From NCBI RefSeq assembly GCF_020882245.1, contig NC_083600.1, positions 13,020,001-13,084,000 on the forward strand: a stretch of 64,000 bases of DNA, given 5' to 3'. Position numbers and translations under genes: made by a program. Shown piece by piece: positions 40,499-54,848 of this stretch (position 1 is the stretch's first letter; each line of letters begins with the position of its first letter). This DNA is from Rhopalosiphum padi (taxonomy: Eukaryota; Arthropoda; Insecta; Hemiptera; Aphididae). Under the pieces are notes generated by a model. It searched no databases, was not told where the DNA came from, and was given only the letters and a program-made list of their open reading frames with translations.

Positions 40499-43400
40499 TT
40501 GGTGAAAAATAACATCCGACGTTTTATTTTTTGTTTTTTGAATGAAACGTAGCGGACAGGCAACCACCGCCGCCACTGTGATCTACGAACACCCCGAAAT
40601 AACAATGATTCCTTCTTTTCTTTCTTATAGACGTTATAATTTGTTTTACCCGGACGAATAAAACAACAATGCGATGTGACGGCCACCGTCGTCCCGTGAC
40701 GATTGATTGGCGTGACGAACCAACCGCTTGCGTCGTTGTCGTCGATCAGTGTCAAAAGTGGTAAAATCATCCGATTTTCTAACAAATAATAATAAAAAAA
40801 ACATGCAAGTAGGTCGCGTGCATATAACAGTATCATATTATTATTATAATACCCACCAATATAATAAAATTAAAGACAGAAATAGATATAGCAAAGTATG
40901 CGTTAAGTGCAAAGCAGTATTATATAGTTTTAACTATTACATTTCTTATTACAGGAGCGCTGTGTATGATATTGTATAATTTATGTTATGTAGAGCGTTT
41001 ATGGCGAATTCGACGAAAATGGCGCAGCGATGACATTATTATAACATTAGTTATATTATAATGTATTGTAGGACAGTCGATAACGATTACGAAAATAAAC
41101 TTGGTGAATTTTATAACGCAAACACATACATGCACGTGTGTAAGAAAAAAAAATGATAAAAAGAAGTTATTTAAAACGAGTTTTTTCCTCGTCTTCGTCT
41201 TTTCCACTCCGTAATTATTTATGCGCGTCTCACGGGAACGGTATATATGGTTTTATGTACCTGTATACGCGAGCAGTAGTAAAAAAAAACTAAAATAAAA
41301 ATACTAAAATGAATAATAAAAAAAAAACTTGCACAGCGGTGACACGACTAATAAAAAAAAAATGGATATTCGATTTGTATTTATTTAATTAATTTGGTGT
41401 GAAAATATCATAAATGCGATGGCGCCTATACATGTAGATTTTTCTCACGAAAACGTATATTAGGTATAATAATATTATATCTACTATATATAGGACTTAA
41501 CGCATATAAACATGAATATATATCATACAGATAGTGATACGGAACTGCTTACGCGCGCGTGTGTATAATATTATGGAAATGTGCCGGGTAGGATTTACGG
41601 TCGTGTTTGATGTATGTTACACTATATTTACTAATATGTGTATTATATACAGGTACAATACCTATAGTTTAATAGTAATATATATAACTCATAGAATATA
41701 TATATAAATGTTACATTTGCTTATATATCATTATTATACAGCCTATTCCTATATTTATTTATTTATTCCTTTTTATTCCTATTGTACGGACATATTTAAT
41801 AATATTATTAATATTATATATTATATTATTATAATATCTATAAAGTATATTTATATAAACAGCCATACCCATACAGACATATACGGTGGCAAACGGACGA
41901 GTTTCAAGTTCGGCGATATTATGGGAGGAACGGGTAGACTTGCGCGCGTACGTTAGGTAGCGACACGGCTCAGACTAATGGGAAATAATATTATAACCTG
42001 AAAACCGGTTGTAAATCATAGTCACCGCCGACCGGCTAATATCGTATAGTACATATATTAAAATAAATATTATAAAATATTGCCTGAGCTTTTATTTATA
42101 ATATTATTATTATAACTAAAATAAAATTGCTGTGCATCGAAGTTATTATCATTTATTATTGTGAGTTGTGACTATCATAGTATTACAATATCTACATGGA
42201 ATGCGTGTATGATATAAGATTATACAAAAAATGGTAAGAAATAATAAAGTTGAGTGAGGAGAAAGAGGCTCAGATCAGATTGGTAAAGCAGTCTCGGGAG
42301 ACCGCTCTTTTTTTAAAAAGATTATAAAATATCTGATATAAATTAATAATTATGATTTTTGGTACCCTACAGGCTATAGTATACTATAATGATACTACGA
42401 CAAACGTGAAACATTTTTATATTATAATATTATATTAAGATGTAGGTATTAAATAGGTACATAATTGAATTGTATTTTTACGTCTTCACGATTTCAGTGT
42501 TTTTGACGTGTACCGACAATTTTTTTGAGAATCCATAGTTCGGAGTAATAACAATTGTTATTGATACATTTACATGTTTTAAACTATTAATAAGGGATTG
42601 GATGAAGATTCTGATGAAAGAAGTTCCTATTTTTCAAAATGGGTTAAAGACTTAAAAATCCGGAAATGTCAAAGTTTAGTGAGGAAATTTAAACTTTCTC
42701 CATTACCACTTGGTAGAATGTATAAAAATACATATTTTAATATGGAAAATAATATTTATCCAACCTTCAGTTTGTTACCCACTGTTTTTTTCTTCTCATA
42801 CTTCGTTCGACGAAACGATAATTTTTTAATAGTACACTAGTTTTTAATCATCTTATTATTCGTATACGTTGATATTCCGATTCAAGATTACGATAAATTC
42901 GTGGGATATTACACATACACTCTCTCACACGTCATACTCACGGTTTCGTTTTTAATTGAGACGCTTTTACAATATATTATAATATATCTATATGTGTGTA
43001 TGTATAATATGTATATATGCGTATAACAACAAGAAATGGTCATCCTAAAGGGAAAAAATACCGATCGAAACCTAAATCTGTTCACCTCGAAAGCATACAA
43101 ATCGGTTTAAATTAACACATATAGCGCACGCATGGATGCATAATTTAATCATATTATATATAATATGGTCACTTCTGGGCTGTGGGCTGCTTATAATATT
43201 ATAATTTATAATGTCATGTGATTCGTATAATGTACGTTGTTAAATTATAAAGTATTATAAATTTATAACTATGTCCAATTATTGTTAAAATCAAATTATT
43301 AAATGTTTGTGTGTAATAATTTATTTAGGCATCATATCGCATATACATGCGAATTGTTAAATAGATAATTTATTTCTTAATTTATGGGTTATATTGAATT

Positions 43401-43569
43401 TTATTAATTTAAGCACCACTACAGTTATCGCCATCATAATCTACAAAAACGGTATTATTGTTGATTTTACATGAAAACAATAATATTGTTCTACGATAAT
43501 TTAATTTATTTTTGCTTGGATCAATTTAAGTATTTCTTATATTATATATAGTTACTACAGATACACTTG

Positions 43570-43603
43570 CTTGGTAAGTAAGTACCAAGTAGGTATACCT
43601 ACT
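43570..43603. repeat. Two overlapping palindromes
   Basis: The arms cttggta and taccaag (43570-43576, 43583-43589) flank a 6-nt loop. They overlap a perfect 16-bp palindrome, agtaggtatacctact (43588-43603). Confidence 0.8.
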
Positions 43604-46600
43604 CCCAGTCGATCAATATTATTATTACGAACAATCAACGTGTTCGTTCACACTGAATATACAATATATACATAAATGAATAAATTTCTATTTATTAAAA
43701 ATAAAATATATATCGATATCTTATGTAGTAATGATAATAACGATTCATTTTGTGTTTAAAAAATCAGCTGAGTCAAAAAATTATATCACTGTTTTCAACA
43801 TACATTCGTACCCATGAACCTATACAGTAATATGTAATAACTCGTACGACGATGAATTAACTACAATAATACATAATATTGTGATACCAGCAGTGCGGTG
43901 TGTTTCGAGTCGCGGAGGTGTTTGCGAGATTAATGATCTTGTAGACACCTTTTTGCTCGGTGTTTTTATTATTATTCTTTTTTCTTACATCGAGGAACGT
44001 TTAGAAGGAATTACACGATTTACGGTAGGAGTGGCACCTCTGCGGGGGGGATCAAGTACATTGTTGACGGCGGCGGGATACGGTCGTGTTCTCGTCAAAT
44101 ATAAGCGCGTTTCAACCGCCAACGGTTGTGTTTAGTGTATCTGTTCTTCGTTTTTTTTTTTTTTTTAATCAAAGAACATCATTAAGTAAATTGAAACAGA
44201 AAACTCGGTATAATAATAAAATATTAAGTGCATATATATATATTGTTATATTTAGGGTGGCGCAATCGAATCGAAAGTCATGGACGAAATATAATATTTA
44301 TAATATATTATATAATAATATAAAATGTATATGATACGGTTATTTTTCTTGAATCGCGAGAATTGTATATTATTAACGGTCTTATCCACGGGAGGGAATA
44401 ATTCTAAATATCGTTTGAAATTAAAACAAAATCAAGTCCAACTCTCATTTACTCAAACACATCGTTTGCTATAATCGGTAGTAAGAAAATAAAAATATTA
44501 TAAACATAAGATCATCTACTGATCACCGCAGTTATACCTATAGAATATTATGTATATAATATATTATTCGTTTGTAATAATTGTTAGACGCTTATAATAT
44601 TTTTAAACTATACTCTGTAACAAATAGACTACAGCGTGGTAATATACGTCATTTCACAGTTATATTTTAATATTTGAAAAGATTGAACCAATATCTATCA
44701 AATCATGAAAACTGTAATTTGATTTACTATAAAAACTTACTTTATTTTACTGTGAATTTTATTATGTTGATAAACATATTATTGTCTAGTGAAAATAAAT
44801 ATTATATACTAAATATCATATATAAATATATTTATATATAATTTAATAAGTAAAATTTCGCATTAATGAATAGAGTATGATTACAAGACTGCGCGTATAA
44901 GTAAATATCGTCATACTACATATTATTATATTATAGTCATATACTTATGTATTTTTATGCCATGGCAATTGTGTAGTATCGATATAATTAATCAGTAATA
45001 AAAGCCAATCGACTCCATTAAAATGTCTAACATAAATATTATGTTTTCAGGTATTATAATATTATTGTTTTAGTAACAACGTTCTACTTTACAACTTTAC
45101 AAGTAGGTCTCCGAGGAATTAAGAGGACAATAAATTGAATTGAATTGTCGTTTTTAGTATCAAAACAATATATTATAGTGTTTTTAGTGAGTATTAAATA
45201 TTTTTGTTTTATTAATTACGAAACTGGTTGGGTTTTATAGCCCTGTTGCAATAATACCCGTAAGCGAATAAAATAATTTATTCAAGAAAAACGAGTAAAA
45301 TACAACCGTTAACAGCTTAATTTATTTAGTACGGATATAAATGCGAGCGTCTCGCGAACGGCTATGGAAGTCTTCATTTTATGAGACAAATTCAGTGAGA
45401 ATAGTTATATAATGTTTGTATTACGACATGTAGTTCTGCAGAAAAAATTAGCAGTATAAGCGAAAAAGGCATAAAAATCGGTCGATTATTCGCGTAATAA
45501 CCGTTTTAGAATTTCAATGGCAAGCCCAAAATCTATTTATGTAAACTTTGGTAAAATGGTAAATTAAAGGTGAAAACACCAGAAATATATGCAAAATATA
45601 AACAGGATTGCGAGTAAATATAGTAATATTAGTAATCAGTAATCACCAATAAAGGGATAAAAAAAATAAAAAAGATCAAATACAATTCTTCAAAAAACTC
45701 TAATAAACTTAAGCTACATAGTCCATCCCATCAAGATGGCAGTAGTAATAAATACTGGCCCCGATATAATACAACCATATTATGAGTATTATGACGTACA
45801 GTATATATTAATACATGGATATAACGTATTGAAATTCGATTTCAAAATGTAAGTGAGACCGAGCGAGAAAAAAATATATTCTTCGTCCAAGTTCAAGAAC
45901 GGGTTTGAACGCAAAACGCCAAAGCTATTACGTGCACTTTATATAGCGTGCAGCAGTCGGGTAATATATGTTTATACACAGGTATAAACGTTACCGGCGT
46001 GCCCTCGAAAGCTGACACGCGCCTGTTTGCACTACACCAGTGTCAAGGTCTAAATGTCCGTACATAATATAGATAGGTATATGGTACGCAACACTTGTAC
46101 CCACAGCAAAGTAAAACTATACATATAGATTATATAAACAATGTGCACATAATGTCGGCTGTGGTGGCCGGAGGGCAATTATATTATGGCAAAAATAAAA
46201 TTGCGTCGATTGAAAAAAATTATCAATATACATACGCTATAATAATAATAATAATATAAACGCAAACACATCAAGCAAGTGTTACAATACCTACCTATAA
46301 TACGATTAATATATTTATATTCAGATATCAAGTGCAGCGATGTCGTGTGTATATGCACATACATGTATGTAATAATGCAACACGCGTATACCTACGTAAC
46401 GTTTATAAGTTATAAGTTATACTTATGAATTATGTGGATCTAATAATAATAAACAATATAATTATTGGCGCGCCATGTTGCATTCCGACTTGTCAACCAC
46501 ATGGGTTGCAGGCACGCGCCCATAATATGATTATAATAATATAACGTAACCCAATAAATAATAATAAAAAATAAAAAACAATAACACCTGTTGTAAAAAT

Positions 46601-49535
46601 GGTCTCAATGTTTCAAACCGATCTTACATATTTTATTATTGTGCATAATGTATACATATATTATTTAGGTAATATATATATATAAATATAGGTACTATGT
46701 GCAGGAAATGCGCCTATTATTCTATAAGGTTACGTACCTATATGGATTATTTTATTTATCGAATCTATTATTACGTGATATGTTTATGATATACACATGT
46801 AAAAATGCATACATTTTTTTATGTCAATACTGAATGCGATTAAGAAATAATAATATGAAGAAATAGCCTAATAACACTTTAGCCGGCAGTAGTACTGTAG
46901 TAGCAGCTATCGTAGATACAGTAGGTACAAGTATATCCGCTTGTTACAATATGACTTATATAAAAAGTACAGTGAAACCTATGTGAGACGCGTGTACGAC
47001 TCTATAAAAACATCGTAATGGTCATATAATTTAATTTAATTAATACCACAGGTTTATGCTAAATCGTAACTGCAGTTGTTCAAAAAAAAAATAAATTACT
47101 AATGACGGTACGTAACCGTCGTGTAAATGTTATATTAATCACGATATTATATTTTATACCAACATAGTATAATATTATAATTTAAAACTTTTAAAAATAA
47201 ATTAGACTGAGTATTTTTAATGATCATATATTGAAATGAAAATTTTTCTCGGTACCTTTAACATTATTATACTTTATAATATAGTTTCCAACGTGACTCG
47301 TAGATAATGTATTATGATTAAATACAATTTAAGAACGTCTTTTTTATTTATGCGTGTATGAATAATAATATTTAAGAAAAAACTCAATATATTATAAAAG
47401 CCTTAAAGTGATTAGCCTCAAGGGCGTCAGAATATTTTTTAATAACGTGCGCTTAAATATAAATAGTTGAATATTTACGTACACATAATATTATAATATA
47501 CGGTCATGAATATATGTATACTTGCTGAAATATACATATATATATAGATGAATAGTTTAATCTGCCAATAGTGCACCGTTGCAAAATCATCAATTATTAA
47601 CATTTAACTAGTTTTCACAAAAAAAATATAAGTACCGTTCTACTTGAAATTACATAACAAGCAAATATATTATATATATCAAACATGCAGAATTTTGCTT
47701 GACGATTTAATGATATGATGACATTTATTGTTGCAGATGAGATACATCGTTGTGATCTATACTATAACCTATAACCTATTAAACCTAAACTAGCACACTG
47801 TACTAACCCTGTTTTAAGTGACAACGCAAGTAGGGTACGCAGCTAGATTGGGTGAAATAATAATGCATTATTATTGCAGAGGTGCAAATATCATACGTCG
47901 CACGTGGTAGATAGTAGAGCCTGAGAGAACTAACAGAGTCAATAATTAATAATAATAAAAAAAAATATTTTTAATACGACCAACACACGCGTTATAATAC
48001 CAGAAAAGCCCAACAGTCGATACTACGCACGTTTGAAAATGCATCTTTCACACTCACACACACTCATTCTCCCTTAACCTCTACCTCCGGTATCCAGAGA
48101 GCCTCGTATTGTGTATACCTATAGTATTTACAGTATACATATATTATATCAACGGGCGCTGCAGTTCGAGCTACTGTTGCTGCCACCGTAATAAAAATAT
48201 AAAAACGACGGAGGTGGCAGCGTGGACCTGGTCTCATATCATTTCGGGGCAGCCCCGAAGCACAGACACACTCATACACTTATATATATATATTTATAAA
48301 CATGTACCAAATACCTACCGTCTATACCTGTCTACCTAATACCTTCCCACCTATACGTTATGTATATAGTACATATAGTATTATATACATATGGAGAAGT
48401 CTCTACTTCTGTCGAGGCCGCGCGTGTGTATATGTGCGATGGGAGGCGAAAACACGAATTCCATTAACGCGCAGGATTAAAGAGATATAAAAATAAAAAA
48501 CATCGGATCCCCGAAATCCCGTCCATCCGGCGACGAAGACGAAGACGATCGCCTACCTGGACAACGTGGCATGGTATATTTAGTTATGTTATAAGTATAT
48601 ACACTATATATGCGTGTAGCGACCGTCGAGACGACAAGAAGTAAAAAAAAAAAAAAATGATAATAATGATCGTAATAAAAATACCAATTGCCCTCGGCAT
48701 ACGATCCTCTGGGCTCTGACATAATGAAAATATTTCTATACAAGTAGTATGTACGAGGGCAATATTCGTCCTAATGTTAGTACAGGTGCATATTATTAAT
48801 ATATTATATCTGATGACGATGACGACTATCTCACAACAGTGTTATGTATTAGATAAAGGCATAATATTATAACTTATAATTTATAAATCTAGTTTATAAA
48901 ATATTTTCAGAATCACAACAAATATATTATAACAATAAAGGTTTTGGCATTTCAAAAGTAGTGCTATAATGATTCTGTTGAAACTCAGCAATAAAAAAAT
49001 ATGACAACTATAATATTATATTCAATGAGCCAATATACAATGTATATTCAAGGTTATTATTTTAACGCAGTTTAACGAATAGTCTATAAAAATTAAAATA
49101 GTTTTTTCTTTTAAAAATTATTAAAATGTCTACTAAGAAGTCATTGAATGACTCGCATGAAAAATATTATTACTGTAAAACCCGGGTACGCCAAAATGGT
49201 TTTTTATGCTTAAAGTATAGGTATTCTATTTATGAGTTTTATAGTTATTTTTAATACTATTTAGGTCGATTATTATTATTGATTTAAACTCGGTAAATAA
49301 TATAATATATGTGCCAATTAAATATTTATAATTTTTTAATACTGTTCTGGTAGTTGACACTGTAGTCGTAAGTCGTATATATTATAATTTTTTAGTATCG
49401 GTAGATTTATATAATATATATATAGTATATACACCTATTTACGTGTAATAATAAGCATAATATAATTACGAGTATTATATATAATAATATATAAATACCA
49501 AAACGTGTAATAAAAATAAACTACAACTCACTTAC

Positions 49536-49701
49536 CGGTATGCAGGAACAAGTGATTTTTCAGATTTGTATGTTTGCTGAAACCTCTGTTACAAATGTGA
49601 CATTTGAAAGGCCATGATCCATTGTGAACGTACATGTGAGACTTCAGATCGCCAGGCGTCGGGAACGACTTGGCACATAGTGTGCATTTGTGTGGTTTCT
49701 C
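49536..49701 (-). CDS. C2H2 zinc-finger gene, exon B (fingers 3-4), internal exon
   Basis: This exon continues the zinc-finger array of exon A. The acceptor reads tttgcag|GAG and the donor CCG|gtaagtgag, a near-consensus site. It is 166 nt: 55 codons plus one base, phase 0 in and phase 1 out. It opens with EKPHK, completing a seven-residue linker with the last two residues of exon A (IKEKPHK). Finger 3 has Cys 6 and 9, Phe 13, Leu 19, His 22 and 26. Finger 4 has Cys 34 and 37, Phe 41, Leu 47, His 50 and 54. The linker between them, NGSWPFK, departs from TGEKP: it keeps Gly and Pro but replaces Glu-Lys with Ser-Trp. Helix positions -1/2/3/6 read T/G/D/S and K/T/N/N. Its 3' end supplies His-Thr and the first base of a Gly codon. 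All zinc ligands are intact. Confidence 0.95.
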
Positions 49702-52212
49702 CTGCAAACAAATTAACGTGATAATAATAATAATATTTAATATAATAACGTGTCGATTTAACCAGCCGCACGTATAAACAATTATATTCTATTTTTCCCT
49801 CCACGTATGATGTTATAATATAGGTAGGTATATAAATATAGTCCGCCGGACGATGTTGCGGTCGTTTACGAACGATATTAATTGAGTTTTCAACTAGAAC
49901 GTTAAATACAAAATAACCGTTTTCTACCGTCTAGGTCATAAAAACCGATCGCCGCCACGGCGATGTCTACTACCTATATACATGATTATTATTATACTGG
50001 TATATATTGTGCGATTTATTATTTTAACATAGACATCGATTTTGAATCGTAAACATTAGACACCGGACTTTGGGTTGGTTATATTATAATAATAATGTCA
50101 TGGATTTAATTTTAATTGATCCGTAAAAAAAACGACGATAAAAAATTATAACTATCAACGATATAGTATTTTAATACAAATATGTGATTCACGAAGAAAA
50201 ACTACTACGACTTGAGTGCGTCCACGAGCGCCGGTCATTCCGGAGTTCGGATAATAATAATAAATAATATAATATTACTTTTACACACACCGACACACCT
50301 ATCGTATAAAAACCATAACGGCGGTCGCGGTTTATCTGCGGCGTCATAACGTTCGTTATACGTATTAAACAGTGTTATATTTTATTGTTTATATAGGTAT
50401 GCAAGTAGGTACGGTTTATTCCAAAATGATTTATTTTACGGTCTCGCGGGTAAAATAATCTATTAAAATATGTGATGGGTATACTATAATACAGTTGGGT
50501 ATACATCGTTCTGCACTTTTGAGTGTTTCATATAGTCATATTATTATACAGTTGATTACGCGTAAAACGTACACCACTAAATTAATATAACATTATTGCC
50601 AAAACGTTATATTATGATATTATTACATGATTTGCTGTGTCTATGTCTATAACTAAGCCGGAGTAAGCTCTCAAACAGTCACGTGGAGGTTTTGTCCACT
50701 TACAAACTGTACAAATTTTCAAAAAAGTGACCGTTTTTATACATGCTAATTATTATTTTAATGCTTTTAATTTTCATCGAAATAATTTTTGTATTATTGT
50801 ATTAGGAAATATACTGATCGAATTTTAGTATTTAAGAAAATAACGGACTCATCTATAATAATATATAAGCACTTATAAATAATGCAAAGGACTATGACTC
50901 GATCGGTATAATACATTAATACGTAATAAATGCGATTTGAAATAAAAGTAAGAGGTATTAGATGTATAATTACAAACTATTTTAGCATAATATTCAGTCT
51001 ACAATAAAGACACGATGAACGCACGAGGTACGACTTTGGCGCGTTTTCATCCGTGTATTATATCCTGAGATACTACAACGATCATTTTTTAGTAGCTCAC
51101 GAGTCGTCAAAACATGCGCACGTGCACACGCCACGATGCGAAATTATCGCCGTATAATTATTTACATATGTATATATATATATGTATTTATTTATGTATT
51201 CTCTAAACTACTGGCCACTACATAACAAATAATTGGTGATCAAATGTTTTATTTTTTTCTTTCACTGGGCACCTGTTCATTGGTCGTGATGGTATTGATA
51301 TTATGTATGAGTACCAGTTATAATATCATAAAAACGCGGTTAGAGGAAAAAAACTAAATTTCAGCCACAGCCTGCAGCATAAAATACGATACATACCTGT
51401 AATAGATAAAAGGTGTACAGACACGCGCGATTCCTGCGATTACTATTAAATTATACCATGCGTAGACGGTTTTTGACGATACGCGTAAAACGAACGAACA
51501 CAAACAGACGAAAACCCAAATATAATTTAAACGGTGTATTATTATTTACATATTATATGCGCACAGCTAGGAAGGCGGCAGCAGAGGTATAAATGGTATA
51601 ATATTATACTATCGTCCTCGTAATAATATTGTATATTACTACTATTATATTAGATACCTATAATATAATTCCGTTGATTGCCGGGAAGAACTCGCATATA
51701 TAAAGATGGGGAAAAATTTATTTCAGGTGAACTTGTGGAAGCCTGGGCGGGGTGGAGGATAGCTAAGTCGGCACCTGTTTGGCGCACGCCAAGGTCGCTC
51801 GAGAGGTCCGCACGACACAGACCCGATGACCGTAACAGCGACAGCAGCAGCAGAAGCAGCCGCGGTTGCTGCACCGGTCATCCGGCCTAGGGGAGTCTGG
51901 AGCGCGAAATGTTATAGGCACTTGCGTGTTTCCATCATCGCGTACCGGTTTCCGTGCACGTCACGCGGAGCGTATATTATATTATATTTATATTACATTG
52001 ACGCGCGTATTATTAAACATATTATATATTATATATCTATATACAAATATATATGCACGCGTTATACACACTTTTTATAATAATCGTAACGAGAAAACGA
52101 AAAATAAAATAATATGCTCGTAATTATATTATTGATTTTTTTTTATCTTGTACGTGTTATATTATTATTTCGATATTACCGCGATTGCGGTACACCTGTT
52201 ACCTAGGAAAAT

Positions 52213-52237
52213 CGTTCTGAACGTGATTTTCAGAACG
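52213..52237. repeat. Perfect 9-bp stem-loop cgttctgaa / ttcagaacg
   Basis: Two exact complementary 9-bp arms enclose the 7-nt loop cgtgatt. The arms are of mixed composition, unlike the many AT-only palindromes here. Confidence 0.8.
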
Positions 52238-54544
52238 GAATTATTATATAACGTATTATAATACTCGTATTATAGGAGTATATTAATATATTATTCGTCG
52301 AACAGAAGTTTTTCATATTTAATCTGTCGTTGTATCGTTCTAGCGCGTGCGTTCACGTCGTCCAAGTCCAATCTCAAATAATCGGACGTATCGATCGACT
52401 ATACCAATACCAGTATAGGTATATTTATTAAATTACTATATACACGTTTCCCCACTATTTCGTGCAGCACGCGATCCACGTTTGTATATTACGAATATAT
52501 CCGACGAATAGAACACGACTGTATATGTGTAGTGTATATCCTACACAGTTCGCGTGAACCACCCGACCAAACCGGCTGCCGTCCATTGAAGACGATGGGT
52601 ATCGCTGGGCTACCGGAGGTTTAAGTATATTTTACATCATATATATGTATAGGAGATATAATATACATAGCTTGATGTTATATTATACGGACGAGGGAAA
52701 AAAACCGACCTCTCGATTGATTCGGGGTCTGAATGGTACACGACGAAGTATACCGTGCAATAAATTATATAAATTACCCATATATATGTATATACATGAA
52801 CATTATACGCTGAGAGACAGACCCGTGCATGCGAAGACACTGTAACTATACCCATCGTTAAAGTCTCCAGGTCTGGTTTTTTGATATTTTTTTCGCCCTG
52901 CAACAATACAATGACGCGTTTTTTCTTCCTTTTTTTTTTACTAATGAGGAATACCCAATACCAATACCAAGTATAGGTACCACTAAATATCGATTGTTTT
53001 GCAACGATACGAGTTGTCGAGTCGATGGTCCAATATAGTCGAGATTTTGTCATTGCTAATAAAAATAACGTAATAAAGTCTTCTATATTATAGGTATATA
53101 AATATAAATGTATGACTACAGGTATAATATACATATATTTCGGTACCCGTTGTACGTAGATATGTGTATATGATAACGATATAGCTGCCTACTGCTTGTT
53201 TAATTAATATATAAAATAACGACGCATGTGTGTTATATTCTCCATGTTATATTATCGGCGATCGTTCACATTGTATTTGCGACGAATGATTTCAATGATT
53301 AACGTCCTGCTTCAGTATAGGTAAATAATATTAACAATTACTTCTTTCTGTTGCCAGGTTATTACCTACATATAATAAATTATACATTCAAAAACTACAT
53401 CAATTATTTTTGACACGAAACTATATATTATACAATGGCAACAAAATATATTTTATTGTTATATCTTATATAGTACCATTATTACATACGCGTATATAAC
53501 TGATACATTGTTTAATTATATTATATATTTATATGGTAAACATATTAATAGCAGTGCTTCATCGTACCACGGCGACGGCATAGGGAAATAATCTACTATT
53601 CTCTAATAATAGCTGCAGGTATATATGTTTATATTATACACAGCTTCCGTGTGTTTGCATTTGTGCGTGTTATGATCGCACGTATAGTTATTTTAAAACG
53701 TTTTTACTAAAAACTTTTTAGTACATTCCGATAGGTACGCATCATCTTCGTCATTATTATTATTATCATTATACAATCATCATCATCATCATTATCCATA
53801 TGGGACGCATGTAATTTGATTGAAACAGACGTAACTTCAGGGAATTGGGTGTGGAGTGATTCCGGGGTGCATTTGGTCCTAATGGATGTCTGACCCAAAT
53901 ACTGTTTACGGGACTCCGCGTGTATAATATATTGTACGTATAGGTATATATTATATTGTAGCAATCCCGGTCGCCTTCAAGCATAACGGACCGCCGCCGG
54001 TTAATGAAGAAAACGCGCGGGGACGAAACGTTATAGCTGAACATAATACGTTAGTACAACAATATATAAACATAATTATTATTATATAAGAAGTAAACAC
54101 GACGTTCATATGAATAAAGTACTATACCGGCGACGACTGTCGGAACGAATCGTAAGGGTACGCCACCTGTCCGCCGCCACCGACTCGTCCCGTCCACAGA
54201 ACACAAGGCGAATACCTGAATTACTATTTTATATAATATATATATATATATGCATATATAGGCACTGTAATAATAATTTAATAATTGTGACTTGCCCAGT
54301 AATTATTCGATCAATATAATATATATAGGTATAGTTCTGTAGGTACCTATAACCATATGTATGTATTTGTGAGTGTGATGGTATATATATATAAATATAT
54401 AAGGGTGTGAGCTGCGCACAAAAGGCGAACAATGCATGCATATTATATAGTAATAATAGTAATGTTTTCTTTTCATATATGGGGCGGTCGGGGAGCTATA
54501 GGAGGGAACCACAAAGAAACCGTACAGACCGCGCGTCTTTCTCA

Positions 54545-54568
54545 AATAATAATAATAATAATAATAAT
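54545..54568. repeat. (AAT)n microsatellite
   Basis: Run of AAT units; the overlapping open frames show Asn or Ile runs and are artefacts. Confidence 0.93.
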
Positions 54569-54810
54569 GATAATCATATTGAAAACGACTTCTGCGAGAA
54601 CCCTTCGCAAGACCATTGTTCCCATTGTAAAACGATCAATACGACGACGAGCACTGCAACACCAAATGGGAGCTGATCCGACATGTTTTCACTATTAGGC
54701 CGCTGTACAATAATGATCATAATAATAATCAATTCTGATCGGCCGCGCGAGCCTTCGTGGCATACCTATATATGGTGAACGTATAATGTATAATATTATA
54801 TTTTATTGTA

Positions 54811-54814
<4 letters not shown>

Positions 54815-54841
<27 letters not shown>
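54815..54841. repeat. (TA)n microsatellite
   Basis: Perfect TA run of about 13 units. Confidence 0.93.

Positions 54842-54848
<7 letters not shown>

Larger units (their letters stand above)
21416..49535 (-). other. Intron between exons B and C (28.1 kb, phase 1)
   Basis: The donor is CCG|gtaagtgag and the acceptor is a T-rich tract ending ttttag. This long intron contains two well-bounded transposon relics (33.0 and 34.3 kb), CT, TG and TAA microsatellites, a local direct-repeat cluster at 24.95-25.07 kb, overlapping palindromes at 43.6 kb, and scattered CpG-rich stretches near 22.6, 24.2, 29.3, 35.7 and 37.2 kb. No nested gene could be supported on either strand. Confidence 0.85.

Noticed and set aside
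40414..40836. 140-codon minus-strand open frame
   Set aside because: It includes a His-Thr run from the GT microsatellite and shows no domain.
45110..45170. aataaattgaattgaattg, resembling the tail of a non-LTR retrotransposon
   Set aside because: Only a few repeat units are present, with no coding remnant upstream. It is too weak to call.
51650..51874. 74-codon minus-strand frame starting with a Leu-rich, signal-peptide-like run
   Set aside because: The Leu run is produced by a cag/agc repeat read on the opposite strand. The rest has no domain, and an overlapping plus-strand frame is equally open.
52637..53134. 165-codon minus-strand open frame
   Set aside because: It is Tyr/Ile/Arg-rich text typical of AT-rich and ATA-repeat DNA, with no motif and no splice or promoter context.
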